In this document: positions 40,489 through 50,652 of the stretch, in pieces
Position numbering within the stretch: the stretch's first letter is position 1
Layout of the letters: every line of letters starts with the position of its first letter
Assembly: GCF_014191875.1 (NCBI RefSeq)
Contig: NZ_JACHXD010000019.1
Location: forward strand, 39,183-103,182
Direction: 5' to 3'
Length of the DNA: 64,000 bases
Source of the DNA: Pseudoduganella violacea
GTDB lineage: Bacteria; Pseudomonadota; Gammaproteobacteria; Burkholderiales; Burkholderiaceae_D
Notes under the pieces: generated by a model
Database searches by the model: none
What the model saw: only the letters and a program-made list of their open reading frames with translations
What the model was told of the DNA's origin: nothing
Made by a program: the position numbers and the translations under genes

Positions 40489-42969
40489 ATGAACGCACCA
40501 AGCGTGAAGATCGCTGACGCAGCGTCAGCGCCCATAACTTTGCCGGTGGACGGCATGACATGCGCCAGCTGCGTCGGCCGCGTTGAAGCGGCCTTGGCCA
40601 AAGTGGCCGGCGTAGGCAGTGTCTCGGTCAATCTGGCCACCGAGCGCGCCAATATCCGCCCGGTCGGCCAGGTGGACCGCATGGCGCTCATCGAAGCCAT
40701 CGAAACAGTCGGCTATTCCGTGCCCGCCGCCGCCACCGAATTGGCCGTCGAGGGCATGACTTGCGCATCTTGCGTGGGGCGGGTGGAGCGGGCCTTACAG
40801 GCCGTTCCGGGCGTGCGCGAAACGGCGGTCAACCTCGCGACGGAACGCGCGACCATCCGCGGCACGGCCGATGCCACGGCGCTCATTGCCGCCATCGGGG
40901 CGGCCGGCTATGTTGCCAAGGAAGTGGGCGGTGCGGTTGCCGATGGTGGCGCAACGGCGGAAAAGAAGGATGCCGAACGTGCCGCACTCAAACGTGATCT
41001 CATGATCGCCACCCTGCTCGCCCTGCCTGTATTCGCTGTGGAGATGGGCTCCCACCTCATTCCCGCCGTGCATACGTGGGTCATGGCGAGCATCGGCATG
41101 CAGGCCAGCTGGACCATGCAGTTTATCCTGACCACCCTGGTGTTGGCCATTCCCGGCAGGCGCTTCTATCAAAAAGGCCTGCCGGCGCTGCTGCGCCTGG
41201 GTCCGGACATGAACTCCCTGGTCGCGGTGGGCACGGCCGCCGCCTACAGTTACTCGGTCGTCGCCACCTTCCTGCCCCAGCTGCTGCCGGAGGGAACTGT
41301 CAATGTCTACTACGAGGCCGCCGCGGTCATTGTTGCACTGATCCTGCTGGGGCGTTTTCTGGAAGCCAAGGCCAAGGGCCGCACCTCGGAAGCCATCCAG
41401 CGCCTGGTCGGACTGCAGGCGAAGGTGGCCCACCTGGTGCGTGGCGAACTCGTCGAGGACATTCCCATTAGCGAGGTGGCGCTGGGGGACATCGTGGAAG
41501 TGCGTCCCGGCGAACGGATTCCGGTCGATGGCGAGGTCAGCGAAGGCCACAGCTTCGTGGACGAGTCCATGATCACCGGTGAGCCGGTTCCCGTCGAAAA
41601 ATCGGTAGGCAGTGCGCTCGTCGGCGGCACCGTCAACCAGCATGGCGCCCTCCGGCTACGCGCCACGGCAGTCGGCAGCCAGACCATGCTCGCGCAGATC
41701 ATCCGCATGGTCGAGCAGGCGCAGGGATCAAAGTTGCCGATCCAGGCCGTCGTCGACAAGGTCACGCTGTGGTTTGTGCCCGCCGTGATGTTCGCCGCCG
41801 CCCTCACTTTCCTGCTCTGGCTACTCTTTGGCCCCTCCCCCGCCTTGAGCTTTGCGCTCGTGAACGCGGTGGCCGTGCTGATCATCGCCTGCCCTTGCGC
41901 CATGGGCTTGGCGACACCGACCTCGATCATGGTCGGCACCGGCCGCGGTGCCGAGCTGGGCGTCTTGTTCCGCAAAGGGGAAGCACTCCAATTGCTCAAG
42001 GACGCACGTGTCGTCGCGGTCGACAAAACCGGCACCCTGACCGAAGGGCGCCCGGTGCTGACCGATCTGGAGGTTGCCGAAGGCTTCACGCGCGACGCCC
42101 TACTGGCGCTGGTTGCGGCGGTCGAGTCGCGCTCGGAGCATCCCATTGCCCGCGCCGTCGTCGATGCCGCGCAGCAGGCCGGCCTGGCCCTGCCGCCGTT
42201 GACCGAGTTTGCCTCGGTGACCGGCATGGGGGTGTATGCGATGGCCGGCGGCAAGCGCGTGGATGTGGGGGCGGATCGCTATATGCGCCAGTTGGGTGTC
42301 AGTATTGATGGCTTTGCCGCCATGGCCGCGCGGCTGGGCAATGAAGGCAAGACGCCGCTGTATGCGGCCATCGACGGCAAGATAGCGGGAATCATCGCCG
42401 TGTCCGATCCCATCAAGCCGACCTCGCCGCAGGCGATCAAGGCACTGCATGCCCTGGGCCTTAAAGTGGCCATGATCACTGGCGACAATGCGCGTACCGC
42501 CAATGCGATCGCGCGCGAACTGGGCATCGACGAAGTGATAGCCGAGGTTCTCCCCGACGGCAAGGTGGCGGCCGTACAGCGTTTGCGCGCGGCCCACAGC
42601 GCCATTGCGTTCGTCGGCGACGGCATCAACGACGCGCCGGCCCTGGCCGAAGCCGACGTCGGCCTGGCCATTGGCACCGGCACCGATGTAGCGGTCGAGT
42701 CCGCCGACGTGGTCCTGATGTCCGGTAACCTGCAGGGCGTATCGAATGCGATCGCCTTGTCCAAGGCGACGATCGGCAATATCCGGCAAAACCTGTTCTG
42801 GGCGTTTGCCTATAACACCGCCCTCATTCCGGTGGCGGCGGGCGCCTTGTACCCAACATGGGGCATGTTGCTCTCGCCAATATTCGCCGCCGGCGCCATG
42901 GCCATGTCCAGTGTGTTCGTGCTTGGCAACGCGCTTCGTTTGCGCCGCTTCGCCGCGCCAGGCCAGTAG
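40489..42969 (+). CDS. copA: Cu(I)-exporting P1B-type ATPase (CopA/CopF type)
   Basis: 826 residues. Two N-terminal HMA domains (GMTCASC at about 22-28 and 88-94), eight membrane helices, the transport motif CPC (ACPCAMG, about 467), the phosphorylation site DKTGTLTEG (Asp about 511), the HP motif (SEHPIA) and GDGINDAPAL. These define a copper exporter from cytoplasm to periplasm. The start at 40489 follows a GAAGAAGAGAG site; the much longer open frame upstream is antisense-like and overlaps the ferredoxin gene. The gene has its own CueR-type promoter. Confidence 0.96.
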   Translation: MNAPSVKIADAASAPITLPVDGMTCASCVGRVEAALAKVAGVGSVSVNLATERANIRPVGQVDRMALIEAIETVGYSVPAAATELAVEGMTCASCVGRVERALQAVPGVRETAVNLATERATIRGTADATALIAAIGAAGYVAKEVGGAVADGGATAEKKDAERAALKRDLMIATLLALPVFAVEMGSHLIPAVHTWVMASIGMQASWTMQFILTTLVLAIPGRRFYQKGLPALLRLGPDMNSLVAVGTAAAYSYSVVATFLPQLLPEGTVNVYYEAAAVIVALILLGRFLEAKAKGRTSEAIQRLVGLQAKVAHLVRGELVEDIPISEVALGDIVEVRPGERIPVDGEVSEGHSFVDESMITGEPVPVEKSVGSALVGGTVNQHGALRLRATAVGSQTMLAQIIRMVEQAQGSKLPIQAVVDKVTLWFVPAVMFAAALTFLLWLLFGPSPALSFALVNAVAVLIIACPCAMGLATPTSIMVGTGRGAELGVLFRKGEALQLLKDARVVAVDKTGTLTEGRPVLTDLEVAEGFTRDALLALVAAVESRSEHPIARAVVDAAQQAGLALPPLTEFASVTGMGVYAMAGGKRVDVGADRYMRQLGVSIDGFAAMAARLGNEGKTPLYAAIDGKIAGIIAVSDPIKPTSPQAIKALHALGLKVAMITGDNARTANAIARELGIDEVIAEVLPDGKVAAVQRLRAAHSAIAFVGDGINDAPALAEADVGLAIGTGTDVAVESADVVLMSGNLQGVSNAIALSKATIGNIRQNLFWAFAYNTALIPVAAGALYPTWGMLLSPIFAAGAMAMSSVFVLGNALRLRRFAAPGQ

Positions 42970-43193
42970 CGCTGCCGCCGACCGGGTGCAAGCTGCCGAT
43001 AGAAGTCTACAATGGATGGCACAACGCTCTACTGCTGCGCAAGCATGTCCAGGCACACCGCAACTGCCGGGGTGCCTCCGTCTCGCTACCGGCCGCCGGC
43101 CTGTCAGGGTGAGCACATCATGGCAGGGTGAAAATACCGCGTCCAGACGGTACCGGCTCGACGCTTACAATAACTGTGCGCTGCTCAGCGCGG

Positions 43194-44735
43194 TCATTGC
43201 GCCGCGCCCTTACTCCCTCGCGCGGAAAGTTCCTGCCGATCGACGGCTTTACCGTTCAGAATAAGCAGCACGATCGTGTCATACGCCGCGACACTCTGAA
43301 GGGGATTCTGTTCGAGCAGCAGCAAATCCGCTTGCGCCCCCACTTGCACGCTTCCAATCGTTCGTTCCAGGCCGAGGGCGCGCGCGTTCTCAATCGTCAA
43401 TGCCGTGAACAGGCGTGGCAAGCTGATTCCCATTTCCAGCCAGCGATCCATCTCCCAGCGGCCGTTCACGCCAGGAAATTGCGTATAGAAAGGACCGCTC
43501 AGCGTATCGCTGCCAAAGCGCAACGGCACACCTGCTTGCAGCAATTGCCGCGTCATCTGGCGTACGGTGCCCAGCGGCCGTTGGTAAGCGGCTTTCATGG
43601 TTTCATACTGTTCAGCGGGATTTTTTGCCCCGCCTTCAATCCCTTCGGCCAGCACCTTGCGCATCCATTGTCCCGCCGCCCCCTGATACCAGCGTGCCAG
43701 CGACTGCGGTATGGCATGGACGACTTTGGGATCGTTGAAGAAATCTGGATTGAGTTCTTCCTGCTCGCCATAGAGCACCTGTACCGTTGGCTGGACCGCA
43801 ATGCCGGCTTTGAGGATCTCCCTCGCCATGCGCGCCCACCCGCCCTGAGCGGCCGATTGGTTGCCACCCTTGTTTTCATGCCACATGCCGTGGACCAGGG
43901 TATCGACCCCGGCCTGCAGCGCAAATTCATAGGAAGCCTGGGAATTCCCGTGAAGGTAGACCGGCAAGCCCAACTGATGCGCCTGCGCCACGACAGCGCG
44001 GATCAGGGCCAGCGACGGGGTGGGCAGATTCCTTTGCCGGCCAAATCCGGTCTCATGGAACACCTTGATGCAGCGCGCCCCATCCCGCCGGGCCTGTACC
44101 ACAACGGCGGCGGGGGTGTGGGCTTGGCGCGGGAATCCGTCCGGATAGACGTCCGCTTGCGCAGGGTCGAACAGCATATACCTGCTCGCGGCGGCCTGGA
44201 ACTGCGCGTTCTTGTCCAGCCAGGCAAGCGGATAGCCGTTGGGAATGGTCACGGGCGCACAGAAATAGGCTTTCGGCGCCAGCGCCTGGGCATTCCATTT
44301 GGCAATAAAGCCAGCGTCGCCGGTCAGGTCGAGCACCGTCGTGAAACCGAAATACGCATAGCTGCGCGGTATCTGCACCCTGGCCTCACGCAGCATCGGC
44401 TCGTCTTCCGGATGGGAGCCGGCATAACCGGGGACACCATCGAGGTGCACATGGGTATCGATCAGTCCAGGTATCAGGTATTGGCCATGCGCGTCGAGCT
44501 CCCGGTCGGCGCTGCCCAATTGCCTGCCTATGGCCTGGATGCGCCCCTGGTTAATCAAGACGTCTTGCGGCGCCTGGACCTGGGGATGGTCGCCACTGAT
44601 AATCCGGGCGTTTCTGATTAACAAGGAATCCGCTTGCGCCGCCGCGCACGCCATGAGGGCGCCGAAGCCCACACCCAGGAGTTGGCGAAATTGTTTGTTT
44701 GGACATGGATTTGGGCGCAATGAAAACAGGGGCAT
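43194..44735 (-). CDS. Exported amidohydrolase, imidazolonepropionase-like
   Basis: 513 residues from the ATG at 44735 (AAGGA site). A signal peptide ends near residue 36 (ACAAAQA). The metal-dependent amidohydrolase fold shows HVH in GLIDTHVHLDG, YLHGNSQ, LVHGMWHENKGG and RFGSDT; the C-terminal composite beta-domain has VGAQADLLLLEQNPL. Related exported enzymes are peptidase- or prolidase-like. It is divergent from an AraC-type regulator, 119 bases apart, which may control it. The substrate is unknown. Confidence 0.85.
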   Translation of the reverse strand: MPLFSLRPNPCPNKQFRQLLGVGFGALMACAAAQADSLLIRNARIISGDHPQVQAPQDVLINQGRIQAIGRQLGSADRELDAHGQYLIPGLIDTHVHLDGVPGYAGSHPEDEPMLREARVQIPRSYAYFGFTTVLDLTGDAGFIAKWNAQALAPKAYFCAPVTIPNGYPLAWLDKNAQFQAAASRYMLFDPAQADVYPDGFPRQAHTPAAVVVQARRDGARCIKVFHETGFGRQRNLPTPSLALIRAVVAQAHQLGLPVYLHGNSQASYEFALQAGVDTLVHGMWHENKGGNQSAAQGGWARMAREILKAGIAVQPTVQVLYGEQEELNPDFFNDPKVVHAIPQSLARWYQGAAGQWMRKVLAEGIEGGAKNPAEQYETMKAAYQRPLGTVRQMTRQLLQAGVPLRFGSDTLSGPFYTQFPGVNGRWEMDRWLEMGISLPRLFTALTIENARALGLERTIGSVQVGAQADLLLLEQNPLQSVAAYDTIVLLILNGKAVDRQELSARGSKGAAQ

Positions 44736-44854
44736 CGTGACATCCTTGGTAGTTGGGAACGCCCCTAGCTTGCCCATGGCGGCGCATAAACTCGACATCA
44801 AACGCGATGCAGGACGCCGAAAACGCGTTTGAGGTCAGTTTTCCCATATCGTTT

Positions 44855-45937
44855 ATGCTACGCACCATGAGCGCCTATATCAGCCACCTGCAACTCGCCA
44901 ACGCCCTTTTATACCTGCTTCTGGCAGCCCAACTGCTTGCGCTGCCCGCCCTACGGCCGCATCCCAAGCGCTTGCTTGCGCTAAATTACTTGCTTTACGG
45001 GCATCAAAGCATTGCCTTGGTCGCCATCCTGAGCGGCCAAGCGCACATCTTCCTGATATTGCGCCCGCTGGGAGCTATGCTGCTTGGCCCCGGCTTATAT
45101 GCCTACTTTTCCTGCGTAAGGCGCCAGGCGCCGGAGGCAAAGCCGCGCGATGCCGCGCACCTGCTGCTGGCCATTCTCGTGTTTGGCGTCCTCTACCTCG
45201 TACCGTCCTGGCGCGCCTTCATCGACTGGGCGATCCCCGCCAGCTTCTTATGCTACTTCTTGCTCATTGCCTGGCAAATGCGGGGGGATAGCCAAGCATT
45301 TGCCCACCTCGGCGGCCATGCCCCGTCGGCGCAGCGCTGGTTGACGAGCTTGATGCTGATGGCCTTCATCAACCTCGCCCTGGAGCTCGCCGTAACCCTT
45401 GAAATGGCCTATGGCAGTGCTTTGCGGGATGCAAAGTCCCTGCTCGTCGCCAGCGCGGCTTTCCTGCTGCTCAATACCTTGACCATGTTGGCGGCCTTGC
45501 GCCGCAGTGATTGGTTGGAATGGATGTATCTGTTCGGCGAAAAGGCCTTGCCGGGCATTGCCCCTGGCATCGATGAGGAACAGCTCAAGACCGTGTTCCG
45601 GCGCTGGGAAACGCTGGTCAACAGCGAAAACCTGCATAAGCTGGAATTCGGCATCACCCTGGCACAGGCGGCAAAGAAACTGGGCGTCCCGGCGCGCCAG
45701 TTATCGTCCGCGATCAATCAGGTGTATGGGCAAAGCTTCTCGGTCTACCTGAACGACCGGCGCATCGAAGAGGCTCGCCAATTATTGCTGGCCACACCAG
45801 AGATGCCGGTCATCGCGGTCATGCAGGAAGCGGGATTTAGCAGCAAATCGCACTTTAACAAGGAATTTTTACGCGTAACGGGCATGTCGCCATCGCAGTT
45901 TCGGCACGCATCCCTGCCTGCGGCGGCGCCGGGGTGA
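44855..45937 (+). CDS. Membrane-bound AraC family regulator
   Basis: About 360 residues; ATGs at 44855 and 44867 are both possible and neither has a strong ribosome site. The N-terminal 220 residues form about seven transmembrane helices (ALLYLLLAAQLLALPAL, LLLAILVFGVLYLVPS and others), the C-terminal 110 residues an AraC double helix-turn-helix (LAQAAKKLGVPARQLSSAIN, FSVYLNDRRIEEARQLL, GFSSKSHFNKEFLRVTGMSP). Such proteins sense envelope or membrane signals. The divergent amidohydrolase gene is the obvious target. Confidence 0.85.
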   Translation: MLRTMSAYISHLQLANALLYLLLAAQLLALPALRPHPKRLLALNYLLYGHQSIALVAILSGQAHIFLILRPLGAMLLGPGLYAYFSCVRRQAPEAKPRDAAHLLLAILVFGVLYLVPSWRAFIDWAIPASFLCYFLLIAWQMRGDSQAFAHLGGHAPSAQRWLTSLMLMAFINLALELAVTLEMAYGSALRDAKSLLVASAAFLLLNTLTMLAALRRSDWLEWMYLFGEKALPGIAPGIDEEQLKTVFRRWETLVNSENLHKLEFGITLAQAAKKLGVPARQLSSAINQVYGQSFSVYLNDRRIEEARQLLLATPEMPVIAVMQEAGFSSKSHFNKEFLRVTGMSPSQFRHASLPAAAPG

Positions 45938-46221
45938 CGCGCCATGGCTGCCCGGCATGCCGGCCGCCGGTGCTTCCTCGGTCCGCTCTTTCCGGGCGGT
46001 CAAGATCGGCAAGGCTGTCATGATGCCCAATCATGATCCAAGCCGATCTTGCCGATGTGCTACCGCCGTCCATCAGCGCAGGCACCTGCACGGCCAGCGC
46101 CGGCGGGAAGCTCGGGTACACGTGGAGGCCGAGTTGGCCAGAAGCTGACGGGTACCCTTTTAATAATTCGAAGAGAAGCCAGACCAAGAAATGAGAGTGT
46201 TGCCCGGAGTCCTGGCCGCAA

Positions 46222-46851
46222 ATGCCCGGACTTGATTATTCTGCCGAAATCAGCCTGTCTACGATTTTGCCTAAAGCAGGTCAACAGACCCACGCCTTCT
46301 TCTCGGAGGATCTGCCCGTCGGCGAGATCATCCATCTTCTTTGGAAACCGCCGCTCACAGCTATCAACGGTTGGAGCGAATGCCCCTCCGAGGTTGCCAA
46401 GAGTTTTATTGTGGCAGCACGAGCAGGCCACGCGGCGATGTCCCATGCCTATCCATATCGATATGACTTTGAAGTCGTCTCCTGCGAACCGCTGCTTCCT
46501 CAGCTCAGAAGCCATCCTGGCGATTGGACGTTGGAGGAATGCCTCGATACGAGAACAGTTCCACCCAGTGTCTCTTTGATGTGGGAAGAGGTTTCCTGGT
46601 GCGGGATCGCCGATATGGATGGTCTCATGTACCTTAGCGCGAGCACATCCACAGAGGCGCACATGGAACTGCTGGTGGAAAAGATTGACGATGAGTTTTT
46701 TGGACTTTTATCCACGCATTACGCCCCCGGAGGAGCGTATTGCTACTTCGGACGGCGAAAATTGTCGAATCACGAGCGCAGCGCTATTGAGGCAGCAATC
46801 AACCAAGCTGTCCAACTCGTTGACTCGGACAGGCAATACCTGCTTGAGTAA
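46222..46851 (+). CDS. Hypothetical protein, 209 aa
   Basis: An acidic, alpha/beta protein with many aromatics (HLLWKPPLTAINGWSECP, FFGLLSTHYAPGGAYCYFG) and no signal peptide or membrane segment. Lower GC than its neighbours suggests recent arrival. No clear ribosome site is seen before the ATG, so the start is uncertain. It resembles immunity or cargo-type proteins in composition only. No family recognised. Confidence 0.55.
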   Translation: MPGLDYSAEISLSTILPKAGQQTHAFFSEDLPVGEIIHLLWKPPLTAINGWSECPSEVAKSFIVAARAGHAAMSHAYPYRYDFEVVSCEPLLPQLRSHPGDWTLEECLDTRTVPPSVSLMWEEVSWCGIADMDGLMYLSASTSTEAHMELLVEKIDDEFFGLLSTHYAPGGAYCYFGRRKLSNHERSAIEAAINQAVQLVDSDRQYLLE

Positions 46852-47033
46852 CCGAGGTTAGTGCATTTCCACCGCGGCCGCTAAGGCCGCAGGGAGAACC
46901 AGGAGGCGGCGCCAACCGCTGCAAGGCCAGAATGCCGGCGGCGGCGAAGAGAAGCCGCACCCGCTGCTGTCGAAACCGTGCGCGGTATAACCGGCATAAA
47001 ATGATAGTATCAATTGACTAGTCATCTATCAGC

Positions 47034-47390
47034 ATGTACCCCGAGAACAAGCACGCGGCCTTGTTCGATACCCTCGCCAGATTGATGCAGCTGCCGGATG
47101 CGCAAGTGGCCGTGGAGCTGGTTGAACTGACGGAGGCCATCGAATTCGAATTCCGCATGGAGGATGAGCGCATGGACGCGGCAGGCCTATCCTGCTTACA
47201 AAGCCAGCGGGAATGGCATGCCCGCGTACTTGGTGCATTGCACCGTGCCCTTCCGCCGGCGGCCATGGGAAACGTTCGCGATGCGCGCCGCATCGCCGCC
47301 GCCCTCCCCATCTATCTCACGGATCACTTCGCGTCCATCGAAGCCGTACTACCGATCGATCCGACCGGATCACCCGCGACGCGGCATTGA
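47034..47390 (+). CDS. Hemerythrin-like protein, 118 aa
   Basis: A small four-helix protein: helix with EFEFRMEDERMD, then QREWHARVLGALHRA and LTDHFASIEAVL. The spacing of Glu and His residues fits a hemerythrin HHE-like bundle that binds a di-iron site, although one expected N-terminal His is not obvious. It stands before a universal stress protein gene on the same strand (106-base gap), so a stress or oxygen/redox role is plausible. The ribosome site is weak. Confidence 0.6.
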   Translation: MYPENKHAALFDTLARLMQLPDAQVAVELVELTEAIEFEFRMEDERMDAAGLSCLQSQREWHARVLGALHRALPPAAMGNVRDARRIAAALPIYLTDHFASIEAVLPIDPTGSPATRH

Positions 47391-47496
47391 GCGTCGCACC
47401 GCATCCTCGCCATCTGCAGACCCAGGCAACCATCCTAGCGCGACCACAGCATTTGGCAAAGTAGGCAAGAAAAGCCGATCATGAAGGGGCCAGACC

Positions 47497-47934
47497 ATGT
47501 TCACCCATCTGCTCATCCCCACCGATGGATCGCCGGCATCGTCCCGCGCAATCCAGTCGGGTATGGCATTCGCGAAAAGCATTGGCGCCAGCGTCACCGG
47601 ACTGTTCGTCAGGCCCGAATACCACACCCTCTCGATCGACTACCGCATGCTGGCACAGACCAAGGAACATTTTGATGATGCAAGCATCATCCGGGCACAA
47701 GGTTATCTTGCCGAGATCGTCAACGCTGCCTGGGCCGCAGGCGTTCCTTGCGAAGCTATCCACGTGACGAGCAACCACCCTTATGCGGAGATCATTGAGC
47801 AAGCCCGGCTAAGGCAATGCGACCTGATCGCCATGGCGTCGCATGGCCGGCGTGGCATCACAGGATTCTTGATGGGCAGCGAAACCCAAAAGGTACTCAC
47901 CCATAGCGCCATTCCGGTTTTGGTATTTCGCTAG
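47497..47934 (+). CDS. Universal stress protein UspA family
   Basis: 145 residues, AAGGGG site. The N-terminal HLLIPTDGSPAS and C-terminal ASHGRRGITGFLMGSETQK with the G-2x-G-9x-G(S/T) ATP-binding pattern and final SAIPVLVFR mark an ATP-binding Usp. These proteins raise tolerance to many stresses. The preceding hemerythrin-like gene may be co-transcribed. Confidence 0.92.
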   Translation: MFTHLLIPTDGSPASSRAIQSGMAFAKSIGASVTGLFVRPEYHTLSIDYRMLAQTKEHFDDASIIRAQGYLAEIVNAAWAAGVPCEAIHVTSNHPYAEIIEQARLRQCDLIAMASHGRRGITGFLMGSETQKVLTHSAIPVLVFR

Positions 47935-48149
47935 GGAGGGCGCCAATATCCGAGGACTGGTTTTCACGTGGCCTGTTCAATCGTCTTGTATGGCGGGCCG
48001 GCCGATGCACCGCCCACGCTGCTTGCCCCCCCGCCGTCGCCACTGCCATGCAGGCTAGCATGCCCGCGCCCAGCGCGCAGAGTGTCTCAACACGGCCACA
48101 ACGCCATGGCACAGGGCGGCACACACCCAACATACCCAAGGAAAGGAAG

Positions 48150-48479
48150 ATGAGCATGAAGCCAAGAAGCAATGAGCAACGACGCATGAATCCCAGTATG
48201 GCCGAATCCGTACAGATCGGTGTGTCGCTCCTTTTCGTCGCGGGGAAGGAAGACGCACGACGTTATCTCGTCAAGTGCCGCGTTCCTGCGCATGTTATTG
48301 AGCGTGTACTGTCCGCACCGCCCGGCGCACGACGGCCGTATGGCAGTCACGGGACAAACGACCGGCGGAAAGTCGCAAGAACGGTCTCAGCCAAGTCTAA
48401 GGGACCGCCCCACTCGGGCCGCCAGCAATTACGGCCATGCAATCCTGGCCAGCAGCATAGCGTGTATGGGGCGGCGTGA
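48150..48479 (+). CDS. Hypothetical protein, 109 aa
   Basis: AAGGAAAGGAAG precedes the ATG at 48150. The centre (MAESVQIGVSLLFVAGKEDARRYLVKCRVPAHVIERVL) looks like a small helical domain; the C-terminal 50 residues are basic and low in complexity (TNDRRKVARTVSAKSKG). No known family. It could bind nucleic acid by charge. Confidence 0.6.
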   Translation: MSMKPRSNEQRRMNPSMAESVQIGVSLLFVAGKEDARRYLVKCRVPAHVIERVLSAPPGARRPYGSHGTNDRRKVARTVSAKSKGPPHSGRQQLRPCNPGQQHSVYGAA

Positions 48480-48595
48480 TCGTTCTTGCTGCCTCCACCA
48501 ATATAAACTTGGTTATTGATAAATCGAAACGGCAGCCTGATTGCGTCAACCATGAAGTGTCGCCGCCCAAGAGCGTGGTAGACGAGAAGGATGGA

Positions 48596-49789
48596 TCATT
48601 CGGAGGAGAGAAAAACCGGCAGACTTACGATGGTATCCGTCAACGCCCACTTTTTGGGAAGCCGTCGCGGTATCGTCACGTTAAAAGTCGTTCCCTCTGT
48701 CGCATTTGAAGCGACGCTAATCTGTCCTCCGTGCGCATGAACAATCTCACGCGAGATATACAGGCCAATACCCAGGCTGTTTCGCTCAGTGCAGCCGGCG
48801 CTGGCACTGGCGCCAACACGTACCATGGGGTCGAAAATGCCCGATATCCGATCAGAGGGGATGACAGGCCCTCGATTGTTGACCGCAATCAAAACAGCGT
48901 CGTCCCTACTGGTAATGGAAACGCGCACCGGGAAGACATCGCTGCCATATTGCAGTGCGTTGCCGATGAGGTTTGACAGCAACTGGGCGATGCGATCCCC
49001 ATCAAAAGTGGCATCCAACTGCGGTGGAGCGCGGAGCTCAACGAACCTCGCCGGGTGAAACGTGCGGATTTCGTTGAGCACTTGCTGGCACACAGCGACC
49101 AGATCGCCCGGTGTAGTCTCCACGGGAATACCAGGCCCGAGGTGCGTACGCGTAAAGTCGATCAGATCGCCAATCAATTTGCTCATCCGTTTGGCACTCT
49201 GGAACATATGGGTGGCCATCCGCAGGCACTTCGGGGAGGTATCAGCAGCCTGCATGATGTAACTGGCCCCCGCGACGAGCGTGCCAAGCGGATTGCGCAG
49301 ATCGTGGCCTAAGATGGCCAGGAACATGTTTTGCGACTTCTTGACCAGATGTTCATACCGCGCGACCGACTCGGTCAAGGCTTGATCCACCGCCTCATTA
49401 AATCGCGTCATGTCGGCCATATCCACGGCTACATTCCCTCCCGGATCACAGCGCCACAGCGACAAAACACTCGAACGCAACGCGCGGTATTCCGACACGA
49501 GCTGCACGACGGTATATCCGGACTGCAGGCGCGCTTGGGCGTGCGTTTCTGCGGCCGACTCGCCTTGGCCGTGCGCGCCCAATCCTAGGGATTTAACCAT
49601 GCGCCCCTCATCGGATTGGGGAGTCTCAATATCTGTGGCGAAGGCAAGTAATATCTGGTGAGCATGCGCTCGTAACTCCGCATCACTCATCGTTAAAGCG
49701 GGCGGCTCAATGGTGCGTGCAAAATCTTCCCAAGCCTGCAGGATTGGCTCTGTATTATCGCGTATAAAATCGGCGAGGCGGGGTTGCAT
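48596..49789 (-). CDS. Cytoplasmic sensor histidine kinase (RsbRD-like N-terminus)
   Basis: 397 residues from the ATG at 49789 (a TTG at 49801 is also open). The N-terminal 155 residues are helical and resemble the RsbRD-type sensor domain (NTEPILQAWEDFARTI). The kinase core follows: FLAILGHDLRNPLGTLVAG with the phospho-His, then LLSNLIGNALQYGSD and GIGLYISREIVHAHGG. There is no membrane segment and no response regulator next door, so it is an orphan whose partner lies elsewhere. No strong ribosome site is seen. Confidence 0.85.
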   Translation of the reverse strand: MQPRLADFIRDNTEPILQAWEDFARTIEPPALTMSDAELRAHAHQILLAFATDIETPQSDEGRMVKSLGLGAHGQGESAAETHAQARLQSGYTVVQLVSEYRALRSSVLSLWRCDPGGNVAVDMADMTRFNEAVDQALTESVARYEHLVKKSQNMFLAILGHDLRNPLGTLVAGASYIMQAADTSPKCLRMATHMFQSAKRMSKLIGDLIDFTRTHLGPGIPVETTPGDLVAVCQQVLNEIRTFHPARFVELRAPPQLDATFDGDRIAQLLSNLIGNALQYGSDVFPVRVSITSRDDAVLIAVNNRGPVIPSDRISGIFDPMVRVGASASAGCTERNSLGIGLYISREIVHAHGGQISVASNATEGTTFNVTIPRRLPKKWALTDTIVSLPVFLSSE

Positions 49790-50652
49790 GATTGCGTTCA
49801 AACTTTGTTTTGCACGGTTCCGCTACATAGTGGCATGCACGTCTATCCGGGGCGTCGCGCAAGCTGCGCGTGCAGTCACACCAACCTTGAACCACCAGAG
49901 GCGACCACCTTCACAGCGCGTTAACGCCAGAGAATCGTGAAAGCGATGGTCGGGCCAGCCCCCCCCCACAAGAGGGCACGCCGAATCGCGTTCTCGTCAA
50001 TTCGCAGATGACGGAGATAGCGTAAGGCATAAGACGTTCCGCGACTAAGCTTTCAGGTCAACGATGCGATCGATCGCAACGGCATCCATGCCTGGGCATC
50101 GCCGATTGAAATGACTTTCCATAGCGCACTCGGAAAAACACATTACCTACTCCCCTAAGTTATCATGCTTCGGTACTCTGGGCGATTTAGCTTTCTAATC
50201 GGTACAGGCATGGGACAACGGCTTTCAGTATAGGAGCCTTGACCGGCAACCCTTTGCGGGGGCGGCAAACACGCTGGCCGCGCAGCGCAACACTGGGGAA
50301 ACATGATGTCTGAGATGTCGAGCGGTGCGATCTCGGCAATCCATTGGCATCGGAATACCCAGCAGCAGACCAATGCAATCGTGCTCTGGCTGGCGGCAGG
50401 TGGCTGGCGGCTGGCAACCACAATTTCAGCTGCAACCGTCGCCGTTTCCAACAGCCCCGAAGAGAGAGTAATTTCCACATGTATTCGGTAAATATCGACA
50501 CGCCCCTTTCCAGACTACCCTGATTCAGTTCGGGCGGACGGCGTCGCCACGCTCCAGCAAACCCAGCCGTCGTGCGTCGTCCGACCAGAAACACTGGCAC
50601 GGCCATGACCAGCAAACATGTGTGCTGGCGTATCAGATACCCGTATGACGCA
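49790..50652. other. Gene-free stretch between kinase gene and chemoreceptor gene
   Basis: 863 bases with no gene I can support. It has mixed composition, a run of nine C near 49960-49969 and an AT-rich patch near 50150-50170. Minus-strand frames at 50155-50478 and 50187-50939 lack ribosome sites and have shadow-like composition. It probably contains the promoter of the kinase gene and the terminator region of the chemosensory operon, but no clean hairpin is visible. Confidence 0.4.

Noticed and set aside
50155..50478. 107-codon minus-strand frame
   Set aside because: Starts with GTG without a ribosome site; two other frames are open over the same bases and none looks protein-like.
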